From Cepaea nemoralis (taxonomy: Eukaryota > Mollusca > Gastropoda > Stylommatophora > Helicidae): a DNA stretch of 64,000 nt. The notes beneath the pieces are model-generated. The model worked only from the letters and a program-made list of their open reading frames with translations, did not search any database and had not been told where the DNA came from. This document shows positions 1 through 13,100 of this stretch, one piece after another (position 1 is the stretch's first letter; the number at the start of each line of letters is the position of its first letter). The stretch spans positions 62,001 through 126,000 of the forward strand of contig JACEFZ010027050.1 in NCBI GenBank assembly GCA_014155875.1. Reading direction: 5' to 3'. The translations under genes and the position numbers were made by a program.

Positions 1-827
1 ACCCCCCCCCCCCCTCTTTCCCCCCTAGTGAGATAGTGTGACGGTGACGATATTCATCACCATTACTAATTAGAATATACATAAAATATGTAGTACAATA
101 TTCAACATTACCCAACTAAGAATTCGTTTTAGTCCAACTTCAACACGCCGCCATTTTCCAAATGCCAAAGTTAGTAAAATAAAAACTTCATTAAACGGTC
201 AACAGCATTACCGAAATAATAATCCATTCATCCATCATGTGCCATGCCGATAAGTGGGCGATCATGTTTTGCCATCTCACTCGATCACCAGAGTCGTGGA
301 TCAGCTCCGTGTTTCTGTATCGACCATGCCACGTGGCCAAGCCATCAAGGCCATATCATATACGGGGAAATAAATTCACATTCATTCATTGGCACTCACA
401 GAAATACAGCACAGATTGGAACCTGTAGTTGTCTGTGAATTTACTTCACATGCTGTTTCAATGTTCTCTAAACACTAACATGTATCTGTTACGTGAACAT
501 GCTCACACCATAGCATTCACAATTGCATATATACGCATTTACTGTTTAAATGTCAGCTTACATCATATTTTCGCGTGAGAAATCTTCATCTCCTTCATGC
601 GCATTCGGATGTCAAACCTGAATTTATTTAAAGAAAACAGCAGTCATCTTGAGAGATTTTGAAGTCTCGTGATGTGTCCTTAATTAAATGGAACTTATGT
701 AGGCTAAAGTAATTGTCTCGGTTCTGCATATGTTGGACGCTTTTGCAGCAAATGTTTACTTAACCGTCATGTTCCCAATTGCACAGCTACACTCATCAGT
801 TTCTCCCATTCCTAACTCTAGCTCATT
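1..827. other. Left flank, no gene recognised
   Basis: AT-rich DNA that begins with a short C-homopolymer run (2-14). I see no open frame longer than about 65 codons, no splice-delimited exon and no recognisable repeat until the LINE remnant that starts near 828. Confidence 0.5.
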
Positions 828-1340
828 TACGCGGATGGCTATGTGCTAAGAGGTAAAAGAAGTGCCCGGGGATTCATAGCGAAGGATAATAGAAAGTGTT
901 TAGTGCTATGCTAGGAGAGCCTGGTGTATGATATCACAAAATCCAACATGAAAATGGAGGTAGAAGCAATTACTGCGGTGCTCTGCTGGCTGAAATGCTG
1001 GTGGGTTGGGAAATGAGCAAGCGGACAAATTGGCTGAATCTGTACCTTTGTGTGGGGTTTTGGTGCACCATAAAGCAAATGTAACCAGGGGTCTTTGGAA
1101 TCGATTATATAGCGTGAAAGAACAGAGACACCACCATTGCCTGAATAGAATGGTGCGGCGGGAAGTGATCAGAGAATATGGCCGATATTCATTTCTTTTA
1201 AGAAAGACTTGACAGACACATAACAAGGTTGAAAATGGCACCATTAATATTGGGATTCTTCGCTGGTTGTTGAAGATGAGGGCGGAGTGCGTATAGGAAA
1301 TATCTTGAGTACTGTGATGTCAGTTCTTGATTAAATAGGC
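828..1340 (+). pseudogene. LINE remnant: RNase H and C-terminal tail
   Basis: This is a degraded 3' end of an APE-type non-LTR retrotransposon. Read in pieces it shows an RNase H start (YADGYVLRGKRSARGF at about 828-875), the helix with the catalytic Glu (KMEVEAI, about 950), then GNEQADKLAES (about 1009-1041) with the last catalytic Asp, and a tail resembling the LINE tails at 33657 and 62903. The central part of RNase H is deleted between the Glu helix and GNEQADKLA, and stops and frame changes interrupt the rest. RNase H in LINEs of the I group removes template RNA during target-primed reverse transcription. It is a dead fragment with no EN or RT left. Confidence 0.7.
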
Positions 1341-1569
1341 TAAACATCTTCTTCGCTCCTATTTTTTATACATTGCGTCACACATAGTTATGCATTCCAA
1401 AGTTCAGTGTGTAACCGATTCATTCCACCTGTAGTCCTGTAAGTGCTGCTTACAAACCTCATGGCCTTAGCATAAGATATGTCTATATCAGGTTGAGGTA
1501 ATCTTCCACCTTAATTTACCATTTGTAAGCCTATTCATTTCCACCTACGAGGGTAATTCAGAATGTTAT
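1341..1569. other. Spacer before element A
   Basis: No gene is seen. The five bases before the LTR (1565-1569, GTTAT) would be the left target duplication of element A, but the matching right copy cannot be found because the right end of the array is occupied by element C. Confidence 0.4.
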
Positions 1570-3067
1570 TGTCGCGGAACCACTGTTAGGAACGATAAGA
1601 TGATAAAATAACAGAGACAATTGTGTTCACAGCTGCAATTGTTTGTTACCAGTGGGGAAACACTCACGTCGGATCAAAGGAAACTACAAGTCTTTGAGAG
1701 TTCCCTAGGAAACAAGAAATTGTCGGCATGTTATTTGCCCGAATCGCAAGATGAAAGGAAAGACGGGTGCGTTAGTTGTAAGAAGAGAGACAACTCTTCT
1801 TGTGAAGTTAGGGACGGATTGTATGCCCCTGGGGACACCTGGTGTTTACATCTAATGACGTCACTAGGACAATCCTCGACTGTATGAAACACAGAATTTG
1901 TTACCGCCAGTGTGAAGAATGTGATTTAACTAGACTGACGTGTTAGCTGGCTCGGTTCTAATATTGAAAAGAATCTCGTGTGTTCGGTATCAATTAACGT
2001 TGAGGAACATGTGCCTTTCATGGCAAAGTGTAGATTCAATTCAGGATTGAGCTAGGATTTCATAAGGTTCCCTCAGGTTGTCAAGAAAACCAATTGAAAC
2101 ATCACAACTTTCAGATCATGGATAAACTAGTGCAGGAAGATGTATTCAGTGGCCTTTGCACTGGGCTTTTAATAGAAAGGGTATGAAGAAACAGGGCTCT
2201 GTTGAGCCGATACATATAAGTTTCCGACAGGATGACTTCTTAACGATAGTGATTGTTGTTTTCACACCACATGTGAACAGAACGATAATGATTGTGTTTT
2301 CACACCACACGTGAACAGAACAATAGTAGTTGTTTTCCACACCACATGTGAACAGAACAATAGTATTTGTTTTTCCACATCACATGGGAAAAGAACAATA
2401 GGGAGTATTTAGGAAATTAGTATATTCCTATGAGACTATGTACAATAACTGTGTACGGGTGAAAACTTGAGGAAATTTTTTAGAAGGGAATAATGTTATT
2501 TCATGGGACAGTGTTCCATGTTTTCACGATGCAGGAATTATGAAGGCTCCGACTCTACGGACATTTAGGGAACATTGTGTATGATAAATTTGGGATCAGT
2601 ACCGAACTATATCTGAGATTGGTGACCAGGTATCGTGGTTATCAAAAGCTACTGGAGATATTCAACATCTAACAGGAGGGACACATCGTTTGGTGAGGTC
2701 ATTTTGTGCTGACTCTGATGATGTGGTGTAGTCCTTACCGGGATGATAGGACCTGGCTCCTGGGCTGTTCGGTCTGATTCTGCAGACACACTAGAGTATA
2801 CGACTTACATTCTACACATACACTTCTCACATACATACACTTTTCTTCATTAAATTAATGTGTTATTAATTTTAGAAGCTAGAGTTGTTTAGTATGTTGT
2901 CTTGGGGAAGTGTGAGAGGGGCATGATCCAGGGGTGAGAGAGAGAGAAAGAAAGAGGTATCCATTGACTGAAGGAATGTGCTGGACGGAATCTGGTGGAT
3001 TCTCCAGAATAATGATATGGGGTTAAAAATAATGTGGGTGTTGATTCCCCTCACTCCAGGGACGATA
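1570..3067 (+). repeat. LTR of element A, copy 1 (5' LTR)
   Basis: About 1.5 kb, starting TGTCGCGGAAC; the same sequence recurs at 8175 and 20451. The 3' end is placed at GGGACGATA (3067), a mutated form of GGGACGACA seen at 9675 and at the end of LTR-C. It holds a tandem E-box array (2243-2400) and a short GA tract near 2935. An 88-codon frame at 1621 lacks an ATG and is not treated as a gene. The non-coding leader follows to 3350. Confidence 0.85.
2243..2400 (+). promoter_or_regulatory. Tandem E-box array in LTR-A, enhancer-like
   Basis: About four imperfect copies of a 36-bp unit, each with a dyad CACCACATGTGAA or close variant (CACACGTGAA), so each carries a CANNTG E-box. The array is kept in the other two LTR copies (8844-9004 and 21109-21270). 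Repeated short units in U3 are typical of LTR enhancers; binding is an inference. Confidence 0.5.
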
Positions 3068-3350
3068 CTATAAAGACAGGGATTTCTCGACACGGGATTC
3101 CTGATACAGGACGGTGATATCATATTAGCGAGGATCCAGCTAGGGTGAATGTGGATAGGAGTTAAGACACAAATCTTGCCTGTTCACACTTCACACGTCT
3201 GCATAGGTCTTTGGTCCTAAATTCTACTCTTCTCACTGAGTGATTGTGTTGTGTGGTGTTAAATATAGAGATACATTTTAATTAGTGATTGTCTATATAT
3301 TTGTTTTGGAGATAATTTGTACTCAACCTGCTGACTTACCTCTCTGAAAT

Positions 3351-4362
3351 ATGGCCACTCCTAAACTAACTACGGCAGAACTAAGGACAAAGGGGGAAGA
3401 AATGGGCTTGTCGCCTTCTGCACTAACAGATTACATACAGGAGGTGCAGAGAGATCTTCGTCAAGCAGAAAGGGAAGATCGGAAGGCCGAGTTGGAATTG
3501 AGAAAGATGGAGTTAGAAACTAAGAGGGTAGAGGCTGAGCAAGCCACTAGAAGGCTGGAACTTGAAGCTGAGCAAGCAGCTAAGAATCTTGAAGCTAAGA
3601 AAGCTGTTAAGAAACTGGAAGCTGAGCAGGCAGCTAGGAAACTTGAAGCTGAGTAAGCAGCTAGGAAACTTGAAGCGGAGCAAGCTGCTAAGAGATTAGA
3701 AGCTGAACAAGAAGCTCAGAAAAGGGAGCACGAGTACCGAATGTGGGAGCTCGAGCTGAATAGGCAATCTAGTGGGGAAACTGAGGGAGCAGTGGGAGGT
3801 TCCTCTCCCCCTGGCTCAATCCCAGTAGGTGGGCATAGTTACCATGCTATGAAGTTTCCTTTGGCTGTCTATGAGGAAGACAAAGAGAAGATAGACCAAT
3901 ACTTACAACGCTTCGAGGCCATGTCGGTTGCTATGGGTCTGGATCGTGACAAATGGTGTCTTAAGCTGTCCCAGGGATTACGTGGGACAGGTTAAGAGGT
4001 TTATTCTCGCCTGCCGCCAGGACACGAGAACAATTACGACGAATTGAAAACGGCTCTGCTGAAACGGTTCGAAGTTACATCACATATCTACCGGAAAAAA
4101 ATTTCGAGCAGTGAAACGAGAACCGGGAGAGTTGTTTGCCACCTACAGTCTGCGTCTGAACTCCTATCTCCATAATTGTATGGATTTGGCTGGATTCGCG
4201 CATGACTATGAAAGTCTGGAAGAGCTCATAGTAGTCGACCAGTTGCGAAAGCAAATGTCGAAACCTCTCAGGACATTCTTGGGAGAACAAGGGGCGGAAC
4301 GTATTGACATCATGACTAAATTGGCAGAACGGTTCGTCGAGGTACATGGGGAGGCGGGATAA
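3351..4362 (+). pseudogene. gag: A1 gag: coiled coil plus SCAN-like capsid
   Basis: Gag forms the virus-like particle. The start MATPKLTTAEL is conserved in A2 and C. Residues about 30-130 are a charged coiled coil built from repeats of the KLEAEQAA type; the capsid follows from about residue 165 with RFEAMSVAMGLDRDKW and REPGELFATYSLRL, ending in a helical part (VDQLRKQMSKPLRTFLGE) that looks like the SCAN domain, a fold known to come from Gmr1-like gag. Lesions: TAA at 3654, TAA at 3993, a one-base frame change in the A-run near 4095, TAA at 4360. The stops at 3654 and 4360 are also in A2; the one at 3993 is private to A1. Confidence 0.8.
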
Positions 4363-5821
4363 AACCTTTCCACCAACATCAAAAGTCAGGAGAACCATGA
4401 CCGGAAGAAAAACCAAAAATACAGGAACCAAGAAGAGGAAACCTTATGTAAAAACTTCAGAGGAGAGTTTAGAGAAGACGAAAGAGGGAGGTAAGAGCAC
4501 TTCGAGCTCCACACCAAAACGACTGTGGTCGGAGAAGTGGTGTTCGATTTGTCAGTCACCCTCTCACAATACGAGGGAATGCAAATCGATAGCTAAGAGC
4601 CCTCACTTCGCGGCATGTAAAGTGGCTTCAAAGGAGGTTGTCACTGAAAATGCTGAAGTCAACAAGGAAGCTCACCACCAGGAGAGCTCACTAAAGTCCG
4701 GCACTAGAAAATCTAGGGCAGGGAAATGGTGCAAACACTGCAGGTCGAACACGCACAATGCTATTGACTGCAGGGTTAAGTCAGGAGACTCTCATTTCGT
4801 CGTGTGCCCAGGGAAACATAAGGTGGAGCCCACCGAACAGGTCGAGGCCGAGGAAGAGACTCCAGACCAGGATAAACCACCTGTAGTGGAATTGATAGAG
4901 GTTAACGGCCGACAAGTTGAGTGTCTATACGACACTGGACTGGACGGGGAGGCCGTGATCTCCGCGGATCTGGTACACCCAGAACAATTCACAGGTGAGA
5001 CCATGGAGATACAGCCTGCACAGAAGAGTGCTGTAGCCATGAAGTTGCCAATTGCCAAAGTGGAGATTCGGTCAAGATATGTCACCGGCACAATCAAGGC
5101 CGCTGTATTGACCGATCCCATTTTCCCCGTCATCCTCGGTTGCCGGTATGTCTTTCTGGGAATGCCCAGGGAGCCAATCCATATGGGAGCAATACAGACT
5201 CGCTCTCAGACGAGAATGGATCGGGCAGAAGCAATTGTGACTAACCCTCTGCCGGGGGAGTTGCGAACTGCCCAGATTGAGGATGCAACCTTACGTCCTT
5301 GCTACAATAAGCTACAGAGAAGTGTTGATCAACCAAGACGGGGGCAGTACTACATGAAGAATAGGATACTCTACAGGAGAGCCGGAAGGGGAGACAACCT
5401 ACACGGTCAGTTGGTGGTCCCGAAGGCCTACCGTTCCCAGATTCTTCATATGGGGCATACCATCTCATTTAGTGGGCATATGGGTATTGCCGCCACGATG
5501 CAGCGAATTTCCTGCCATTACTATTGGCCGGGTGTGACAGGTGATGTGCGTCGGTATCTGAAGTCATGCCCTGAGTGCCAGAGGGTGGCACCGAAACACT
5601 GGACAGCGCCGGTGGTCTTGGGTGAGGTGCCCATCATGAACTCTCCTTTCGCGAGGGTAGACATCGATATCGTGGGTCCTCTTCCTAGGACTAAGAAGAG
5701 GAACATGTACATCCTCACAATGGTGGATTGTTGTTCGATGTCGGGTGAAGCCATACCATTGCCAACCATTGACTCGAAACGAGTGGCAGGATGCACCGAT
5801 GGAGGCCTTTACACTGATTAG
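4346..5821 (+). CDS. pol: A1 nucleocapsid, protease and integrase N-terminus
   Basis: Open frame of 491 codons, +1 relative to the end of gag. Two CX2CX4HX4C zinc knuckles, WCSICQSPSHNTREC (about residue 62) and WCKHCRSNTHNAIDC (about 127), bind RNA. YDTGLDGEA (about 195) is the aspartic protease active site. The integrase HHCC zinc finger follows (HMGHTISFSGHMG, about 368, to SCPECQR, about 410), then the start of the catalytic core, DIDIVGPLPR (about 440). A one-base insertion near 5788, also in A2 but absent from A3, throws the frame into a stop just before the second catalytic Asp. The first ATG is probably not a true start; gag-pol fusion is expected. Confidence 0.85.
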   Translation: MGRRDKTFPPTSKVRRTMTGRKTKNTGTKKRKPYVKTSEESLEKTKEGGKSTSSSTPKRLWSEKWCSICQSPSHNTRECKSIAKSPHFAACKVASKEVVTENAEVNKEAHHQESSLKSGTRKSRAGKWCKHCRSNTHNAIDCRVKSGDSHFVVCPGKHKVEPTEQVEAEEETPDQDKPPVVELIEVNGRQVECLYDTGLDGEAVISADLVHPEQFTGETMEIQPAQKSAVAMKLPIAKVEIRSRYVTGTIKAAVLTDPIFPVILGCRYVFLGMPREPIHMGAIQTRSQTRMDRAEAIVTNPLPGELRTAQIEDATLRPCYNKLQRSVDQPRRGQYYMKNRILYRRAGRGDNLHGQLVVPKAYRSQILHMGHTISFSGHMGIAATMQRISCHYYWPGVTGDVRRYLKSCPECQRVAPKHWTAPVVLGEVPIMNSPFARVDIDIVGPLPRTKKRNMYILTMVDCCSMSGEAIPLPTIDSKRVAGCTDGGLYTD

Positions 5822-6408
5822 GCTTCCCTGATCAAATTCTGACGGACAATGGGTCCCAGTTTTGTGGGAAACTAACGGAGGAGGTATTTAGAGTGTTCCA
5901 CTTTAACCATATACATACCAGCTCTTACCACCCTCAAGCCAATGGACAAGTAGAGCGTTTCAACGGCACGTTGATGACAATACTCTGGAAACTGGCACAG
6001 GAAAAACCTGATAGATGGGATGAATATATCCCAGCAGCACTTTTTGCCAATCGAGAAGTACCTCATGGCTCAACAGGACCATCACCTGCTACCCTGCTGT
6101 TTAGTCATCCAATCAAGGGACCGTTGAAAGCCATGTTGAGGAGTTGGACTGAGGAGGGGACGTCAGAAGAAGTGATCTCCTCTTATAAATACGTGGAGGA
6201 ACTGAAAGAAAAACTTCACAAGGGATGGACTCTGGCAAATCAAAACTTGAAAAAAGCCAGAAAAAGACATGCGGCTTATTACAACCGTAGATCTAAAGAC
6301 AGATCTCTAGAGGTGGGAGACAAAGTATTGTTGCTACTCACAACGGGGACCAACAATCTGGAGATAGGTTGGCAAGGACCATTTCCCGTGGAAAGGGATG
6401 ATATCTAG
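5822..6408 (+). pseudogene. pol: A1 integrase core end and C-terminal domain
   Basis: Continuation of integrase in another frame. The second catalytic Asp lies in a TDNGSQFCG motif just after 5840, and the catalytic Glu is in QVERFNGTL (about 5950). The rest is the helical linker and the GPY/F-type module (GWQGPFPVERD, about 6370-6402), which helps contact DNA. The frame ends at a TAG that overlaps an ATG of the next frame by 11 bases; the same overlap is present in A2 and A3. Confidence 0.8.
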
Positions 6409-6411
6409 AAC

Positions 6412-8097
<1,686 letters not shown>

Positions 8098-8174
8098 GAA
8101 GAGGAATAAATCATCTAGATCGAGCTTACAGTGGGAAAAGAGTGAGATGGACTACTCTCTTAAGAGTGGGCCTA

Positions 8175-9675
8175 TGTCGCGGAACCACTGCAAGGAACGA
8201 TAAGATTATAACATAACAGAGATAATTGTGTTCACGGCTGCAATTGTTTGCTACCAGTGGGGAAACACTCACGTCGGATCAAAGGAAACTACAAGTCTTT
8301 GAGAGTTCCCTAGGAAACAAGAAATTGTCGGCATGTTATTTGCCCGAATCGCAAGATGAAAGGAAAGACGGGTGCGTTAGTTGTAAGAAGAGAGACAACT
8401 CTTCTTGTGAAGTAAGGGACGGATTGTCTGCCCCTGGGAACACCTGGTGTTTACATCGAATTACGTCACTAGGACAATCCCCGACTGTATGAAACACAGA
8501 ATTTGTTACCGCCAGTGTGAAGAATGTGATTTAACTAGACTGTCGTGTTAGCTGGCTCGGTTCTAATATTGAAAAGAATCTCGTGTGTTCGGTATCAATT
8601 AACGTTGAGGAACATGTGCCTTTCATGGCAAAGTGTAGATTCAATTCAGGATTGAGCTAGGATTTCATAAGGTTCCCTCAGGTTGTCAAGAAAACCAATT
8701 GAAACATCACAACTTTCAGATCATGGATAAACTAGTGCAGGAAGATGTATTCGTGGCCTTTGCACTGGGCCTATAATAGAAAGGGTCTGAAGAAACAGGG
8801 CTCTGTTGAGCCGATACATATAAGTATCCGACAGGATGACTTCTTAACGATAGTGATTGTTGTTTTCACACCACATGTGAACAGAACGATAATGATTGTG
8901 TTTTCACACCACATGTGAACAGAGTAATAGTAGTTGTTTTCCACACCACATGTGAACAGAACTATATTATTTGTTTTTCCACATTACATGGGAAAAGAAC
9001 AATAGGGAGTATTTAGGAAATTAGTATATTCCTATGAGACTATGTCCAATAACTGTGTAAGGGTGAAAACTTGAGGAAATTTTTTAGAAGGGAAATAATG
9101 TTATTTCATGGGACAGTGTTCCATGTTTTCACGGATGCAGGGATTGTGAAGTCTCCGACTCTAATGGACATTTAGGGAACATTGTGTATGATCAATTTGG
9201 GATCAGTACCGAACTATATCTGAGATTGGTGATCAGGTATCGTGGTTATCAAAAGCTACTGGAGATATTCAACATCTAACAGGAGGGACACATCGTTTGG
9301 TGAGGTCATTTTGTGCTGACTCTGATGATATGGTGTAGTCCTTATCGTGATGATAGGATCTGGCTCCTGAGCTGTTCGGTCTAATTCTGCAGACACACTA
9401 GAGTATACGACTTACATTCTACACATACACTTTTCACATACATACACTTTTCTTCATTAAATTAATATGTTATTAATTTTAGAAGCTAGAGTTGTTTAGT
9501 ATGTTGTCTTGGGGAAGTGTGAGAGGGGGCATGATCCAGGGGTGAGAGAGAGAGAAAGAAAGAGGTATCCATTGACTGAAGGAGTGTGGTGGACGGAATC
9601 TGGTGGATTCTCCAGAATAATGATATGGGGTTACAAATAATGTGGGTGTTGATTCCCCTCACTCCAGGGACGACA
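8175..9675 (+). repeat. LTR of element A, copy 2, shared by A1 and A2
   Basis: About 1.5 kb, TGTCGCGGAAC to GGGACGACA, close to copy 1. It serves at once as the 3' LTR of A1 and the 5' LTR of A2, showing that the units are fused in tandem and are not separate insertions with flanking host DNA. The E-box array lies at 8844-9004. Element B is inserted 24 bp beyond its inferred end. Confidence 0.85.
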
Positions 9676-9699
9676 CTATAAAGAAATACACGACATTTC

Positions 9700-11040
9700 T
9701 GTCATGAAATGCAGCCTTTACTTCCCAGAACAAATTTCGGTTCACTTTTGATGAACCATGTAGAGATATTACAGAACAAGGAATGCAATTCTCTATCATA
9801 CAGAATGCTGGGGGAAGGAGAAACAGGCCCAGAATTGATAATAACACCACACAGTTATGCAGTGTTAAATGAACCGCGACTGTGAGTGGAAATTAAAACT
9901 GCCCAGGCCTGACACAAGCAACCTGGAGCTATAAACATGCCAAGTCCAGCCATTCACACAGACTCAACAGAGTGTGAACAGACCTTGTAAAACTGATCCT
10001 AAACTTGACTAGAGGCTAGTAACTCCTGTAGACAGGTAGAAAGGCAGGGTGTTAGAAGGATAATAAACCATTGGGACTGGATTTGGAAATTAGGTGTTGG
10101 GTGTCTGGCAGAGGCAATTAACACGGGGCCTGTGGACTTTGTACCAGACTAGAGGTGCAAGGTGTGAAATCACTGATAAGACTCAGGGGGCTAAAAATTG
10201 TCAGACTCACAGGTGTGAGGGCTAGTGTGCATGCAGAAAGATTTATGACTGACATGTTGGGAGATAATGTGGCTGCCCTGTAGAAATGTGTGAAACAGAT
10301 CTGATAAAGCAATTAGAACAGTACTGAAGGAATGTTAATTGCTTTGGGATACTAGTTAAATAGGCTGTTAGCTCTGGTCATGTTAGAAATGAAAAAATCT
10401 CTGAACAGCTCTCACAAGGGGCACCTATGTTATAGATCTCAAGAACAAGTGACGACTAGGTAGAGCCAGGACTGACAGGCGTCAGAATACCGGCAAGCTG
10501 TTTTTGTGTCTACAGGAGAGTGGGGATCTGGACCACAGATCCAGATAGTTCAAGTAACAAGTTATGTAATGTTTGTCATCAATATCAATATGTATATGAT
10601 TTCATCATCCTCATATTGAAAACCATCATATGTCTATTGTTATGATTAGTAAATAAATGTTGTAGTATTGTAACTCATAGTTCTGTCATTATATTTTTTC
10701 CAATTGTGCATACGTGTTGTGTGTGTACATTGTTCACTTAGACACCAAGGAAGGGAGCAGTCAGGGAGAAAAACCTGTACTGAGATAGTTGTCAATACTC
10801 TTATATTTAGACTTAAAAATCTATCTTAGCTAACCTTCTCTTTCCCATTCCTTGGCGAATATTCAGCACAGTTCATTTCATTTTGTAACGAGCCACTTGG
10901 AGCTGTACGTTGGATATTCATGGGCTTAATCTATAGTTCAGCCATATAGATTTTGTCCCTAGTCAGTTTCTGACTATTTGGGGTTGCTCGCTAGTGAATA
11001 ATACTTTCATCTAGGCGGTGGGGCACCCCGACTTCTGACA
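9700..11040 (+). repeat. Left LTR of element B
   Basis: 1341 bp, TGTCATGAAATG to CTTCTGACA, with an AATAAA polyadenylation signal in the stretch AGTAAATAAATGTTG (near 10650). The TGTCA/TGACA ends form a short inverted repeat. Confidence 0.9.
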
Positions 11041-11675
11041 GATTAGGCTTCTCGTCTGGAATTTGAATTCGGACTTCTCGCTTTCAATAGACTCCGGTAC
11101 TAGACCCTAGACATACGATTTAAAAAGTTAACTCTTGTAATCTTCAGTCATCAAAATAGACTATCATCAGATGTAGCTAATTTTAGTTGAGGAAGTTACA
11201 GAGTATAGATATAACTTTTCAAAAGTGTATAACAGATAAGAACTTATGAGAAAACTACCTCATCTATCATTTATGGATAAGTATTTTAATTCTTATCATT
11301 TAGTGTATCATTCATCATTTAATGATAACTGATCACTTTAATCATAATTACATTGATGTGTTTGATGATTTAACTGCTTGATTGATTTGCCATTTTATGC
11401 TTACTTATGCCATTTTCATTATGACATGTATGCAGTGCATTTTAATATTTATTTAGGTAAATATTACTTGATTACTGTGTAGTATATCTCTCACACTTAC
11501 TTCACTGCGGGCGCCAGAACTTACTTGAATATTACTTTCAGTTGTCTTTCACTGCTGAGGTTAACTCTACACATTGGTTTTGATTCTGCTGTCATTGGTT
11601 CACTCTTGTCTTTCTAGCTTAGCTCTGAATTTGATAGATACATAGGAGCTTATCTGAATATAGCCATTAGCAAAT
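11041..11675 (+). other. Element B leader, non-coding
   Basis: Untranslated leader between the left LTR and the first frame. No convincing primer-binding site adjoins the LTR; a TGGAATTTGAATTC stretch about 16 bp in is only a weak candidate. Confidence 0.5.
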
Positions 11676-12071
11676 ATGGACTCACCTTCCCAGGATCTAG
11701 ATTATCTGAAGGCGCGCACAGATTACTTAGAGTCCACGAGAAGGTTAGGCATAATAGAGGGCTTAACAGGAGAACAATTAGAAATATACATCAGAGACGA
11801 GATGAAAGAGTGGGACATGGCGGAGGAACAGATGACTAAAACAATTAATGAGTTATTTGAAGCAAAAGAGCGTAGCAAAACTGAAGAAGCAGATATTAAT
11901 AAAAAGCATATGGAAGTAGTCAATGCAGAGAAGCTAACCTTTCTAGCGGAACATAAGGTAGTAGATATGGATGCTCACCCAACCAGGAAGGAAGGGACAT
12001 CTTTGCCAACCCACCGCGGAATCAGAGTTAGTGGACCGGGAACTACAGGTTCTCATTCGACCCAGTCCTAA
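11676..12071 (+). CDS. Element B gag-like N-terminal frame
   Basis: Frame of 131 codons starting MDSPSQDLDYLKARTDYLES. It is highly charged and predicted helical through about residue 100 (EQMTKTINELFEAKERSK), resembling the coiled-coil starts of gag in A, C, D and E in style but not in sequence. It occupies the first position after the leader, where gag is expected. The frame probably continues into the basic frame that overlaps it from 11971 after a one-base frame change between about 11990 and 12060. I do not recognise a named family. Confidence 0.55.
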   Translation: MDSPSQDLDYLKARTDYLESTRRLGIIEGLTGEQLEIYIRDEMKEWDMAEEQMTKTINELFEAKERSKTEEADINKKHMEVVNAEKLTFLAEHKVVDMDAHPTRKEGTSLPTHRGIRVSGPGTTGSHSTQS

Positions 12072-12516
12072 ACGGAAAAGAGGGAAGAAGAAACGTGCCA
12101 AGGGCACTTCAAACAGTCACAAACGTGATAACTGTTTGCACCACGGCAATGGTGGTTTAACAGTAGAGGACCTTCAGGAAAACCACTTGACTAGTACGAG
12201 AAATGAATCTCGAGAGAAAGAGGAACTGAAGACAACCTTTAATGAGGTCGCAGGCAGAGACCTAGCCGATTCTCACATTCCCTTCTGTTCACAGAATCAC
12301 GAAGTGGAATTACATCTGACTGAAATAGGGAGGAAGGAAGTAACGGAATCCCAGGTGAATTTCATTACTGCAACGCGGGAAGAATCACTAATTATCAGTT
12401 CAGATAATTTAACTATTAACAGTTACCCAGAGGACAACTGTTTCGTACACAAGATATGTGGTTACTGTCCCAGTACAAGACTCCCAGGAATCTCATTTTA
12501 CTTCAACGAGGGGTGA
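11971..12516 (+). pseudogene. Element B basic gag-like frame
   Basis: Frame of 181 codons, +1 to the previous one. Residues 33-50 hold a strongly basic block (SPKRKRGKKKRAKG) that could bind RNA like a nucleocapsid. The remainder is rich in Glu, Thr and Ser, with no zinc knuckle of the CCHC type and no DTG/DSG protease motif. Its function is unknown; its position suggests a gag-type structural protein that has lost, or never had, the canonical domains. Confidence 0.45.
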
Positions 12517-12614
12517 AACTCAAGAGGAAGATGACCTGAGGACATCTTTTACGGAGGTCGGAAGATCGAGAGGTAACCTATTCTTGTATTCCCTTCAGCT
12601 TAGGAAAGCAAGAA

Positions 12615-13100
12615 GTGGGATTAAATTTGACTGACAGTGGGATGAAGGACGATCCGGAACCCCTTGTGATCTTTGAGGCTGCAGCTCAGGAAAAGACACT
12701 AGACATCAGTTCAAAGGATTTACCTCAACTGGACTTAGCCCACGAAAGCAGGACCAGAGAGGAACATCCAGACAAGGAGACATTTCCAGTTGTTATCACG
12801 AAGTATACCAGTTCGGAGACTCAGGAAACACAGGGAATTGTTAGGAGCCAGAATATGGATTCTGATTTTGTGCAGACAACATTGTCTGTAGTTACTAGCA
12901 AAGAAAACTCTTCACACAAGATGGAGGTAGAAACTGCTAGCATCGCTATAGCTGAAATAATCAGGGTATTCCAGCGACGGGAACCTGAAGTAACAGAAGT
13001 CAAGAGTGGTTTGGAATCAACACTTCTTAGGACTCAATCTACCCTTCAGTCAGGTCGATTTGATAGGAGTAGATCAGCTATTTGTGGATACTTCATTTAA
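12615..13100 (+). pseudogene. Element B third frame, unknown protein
   Basis: Frame of 161 codons, Glu/Thr/Ser-rich, with no recognisable catalytic motif. Some phrases (LTDSGMKD, TSKENSSHK) resemble parts of the preceding frame (LTEIGRKE), which suggests an internal low-complexity duplication. It is separated from the previous frame by about 100 bp with a stop, and is probably part of the same decayed protein. Confidence 0.4.

Noticed and set aside
1621..1887. 88-codon frame in LTR-A, also at 8226
   Set aside because: Starts at TTG, similarity is explained by LTR identity, and the third copy (20500 region) has a frame-changing deletion; no domain.
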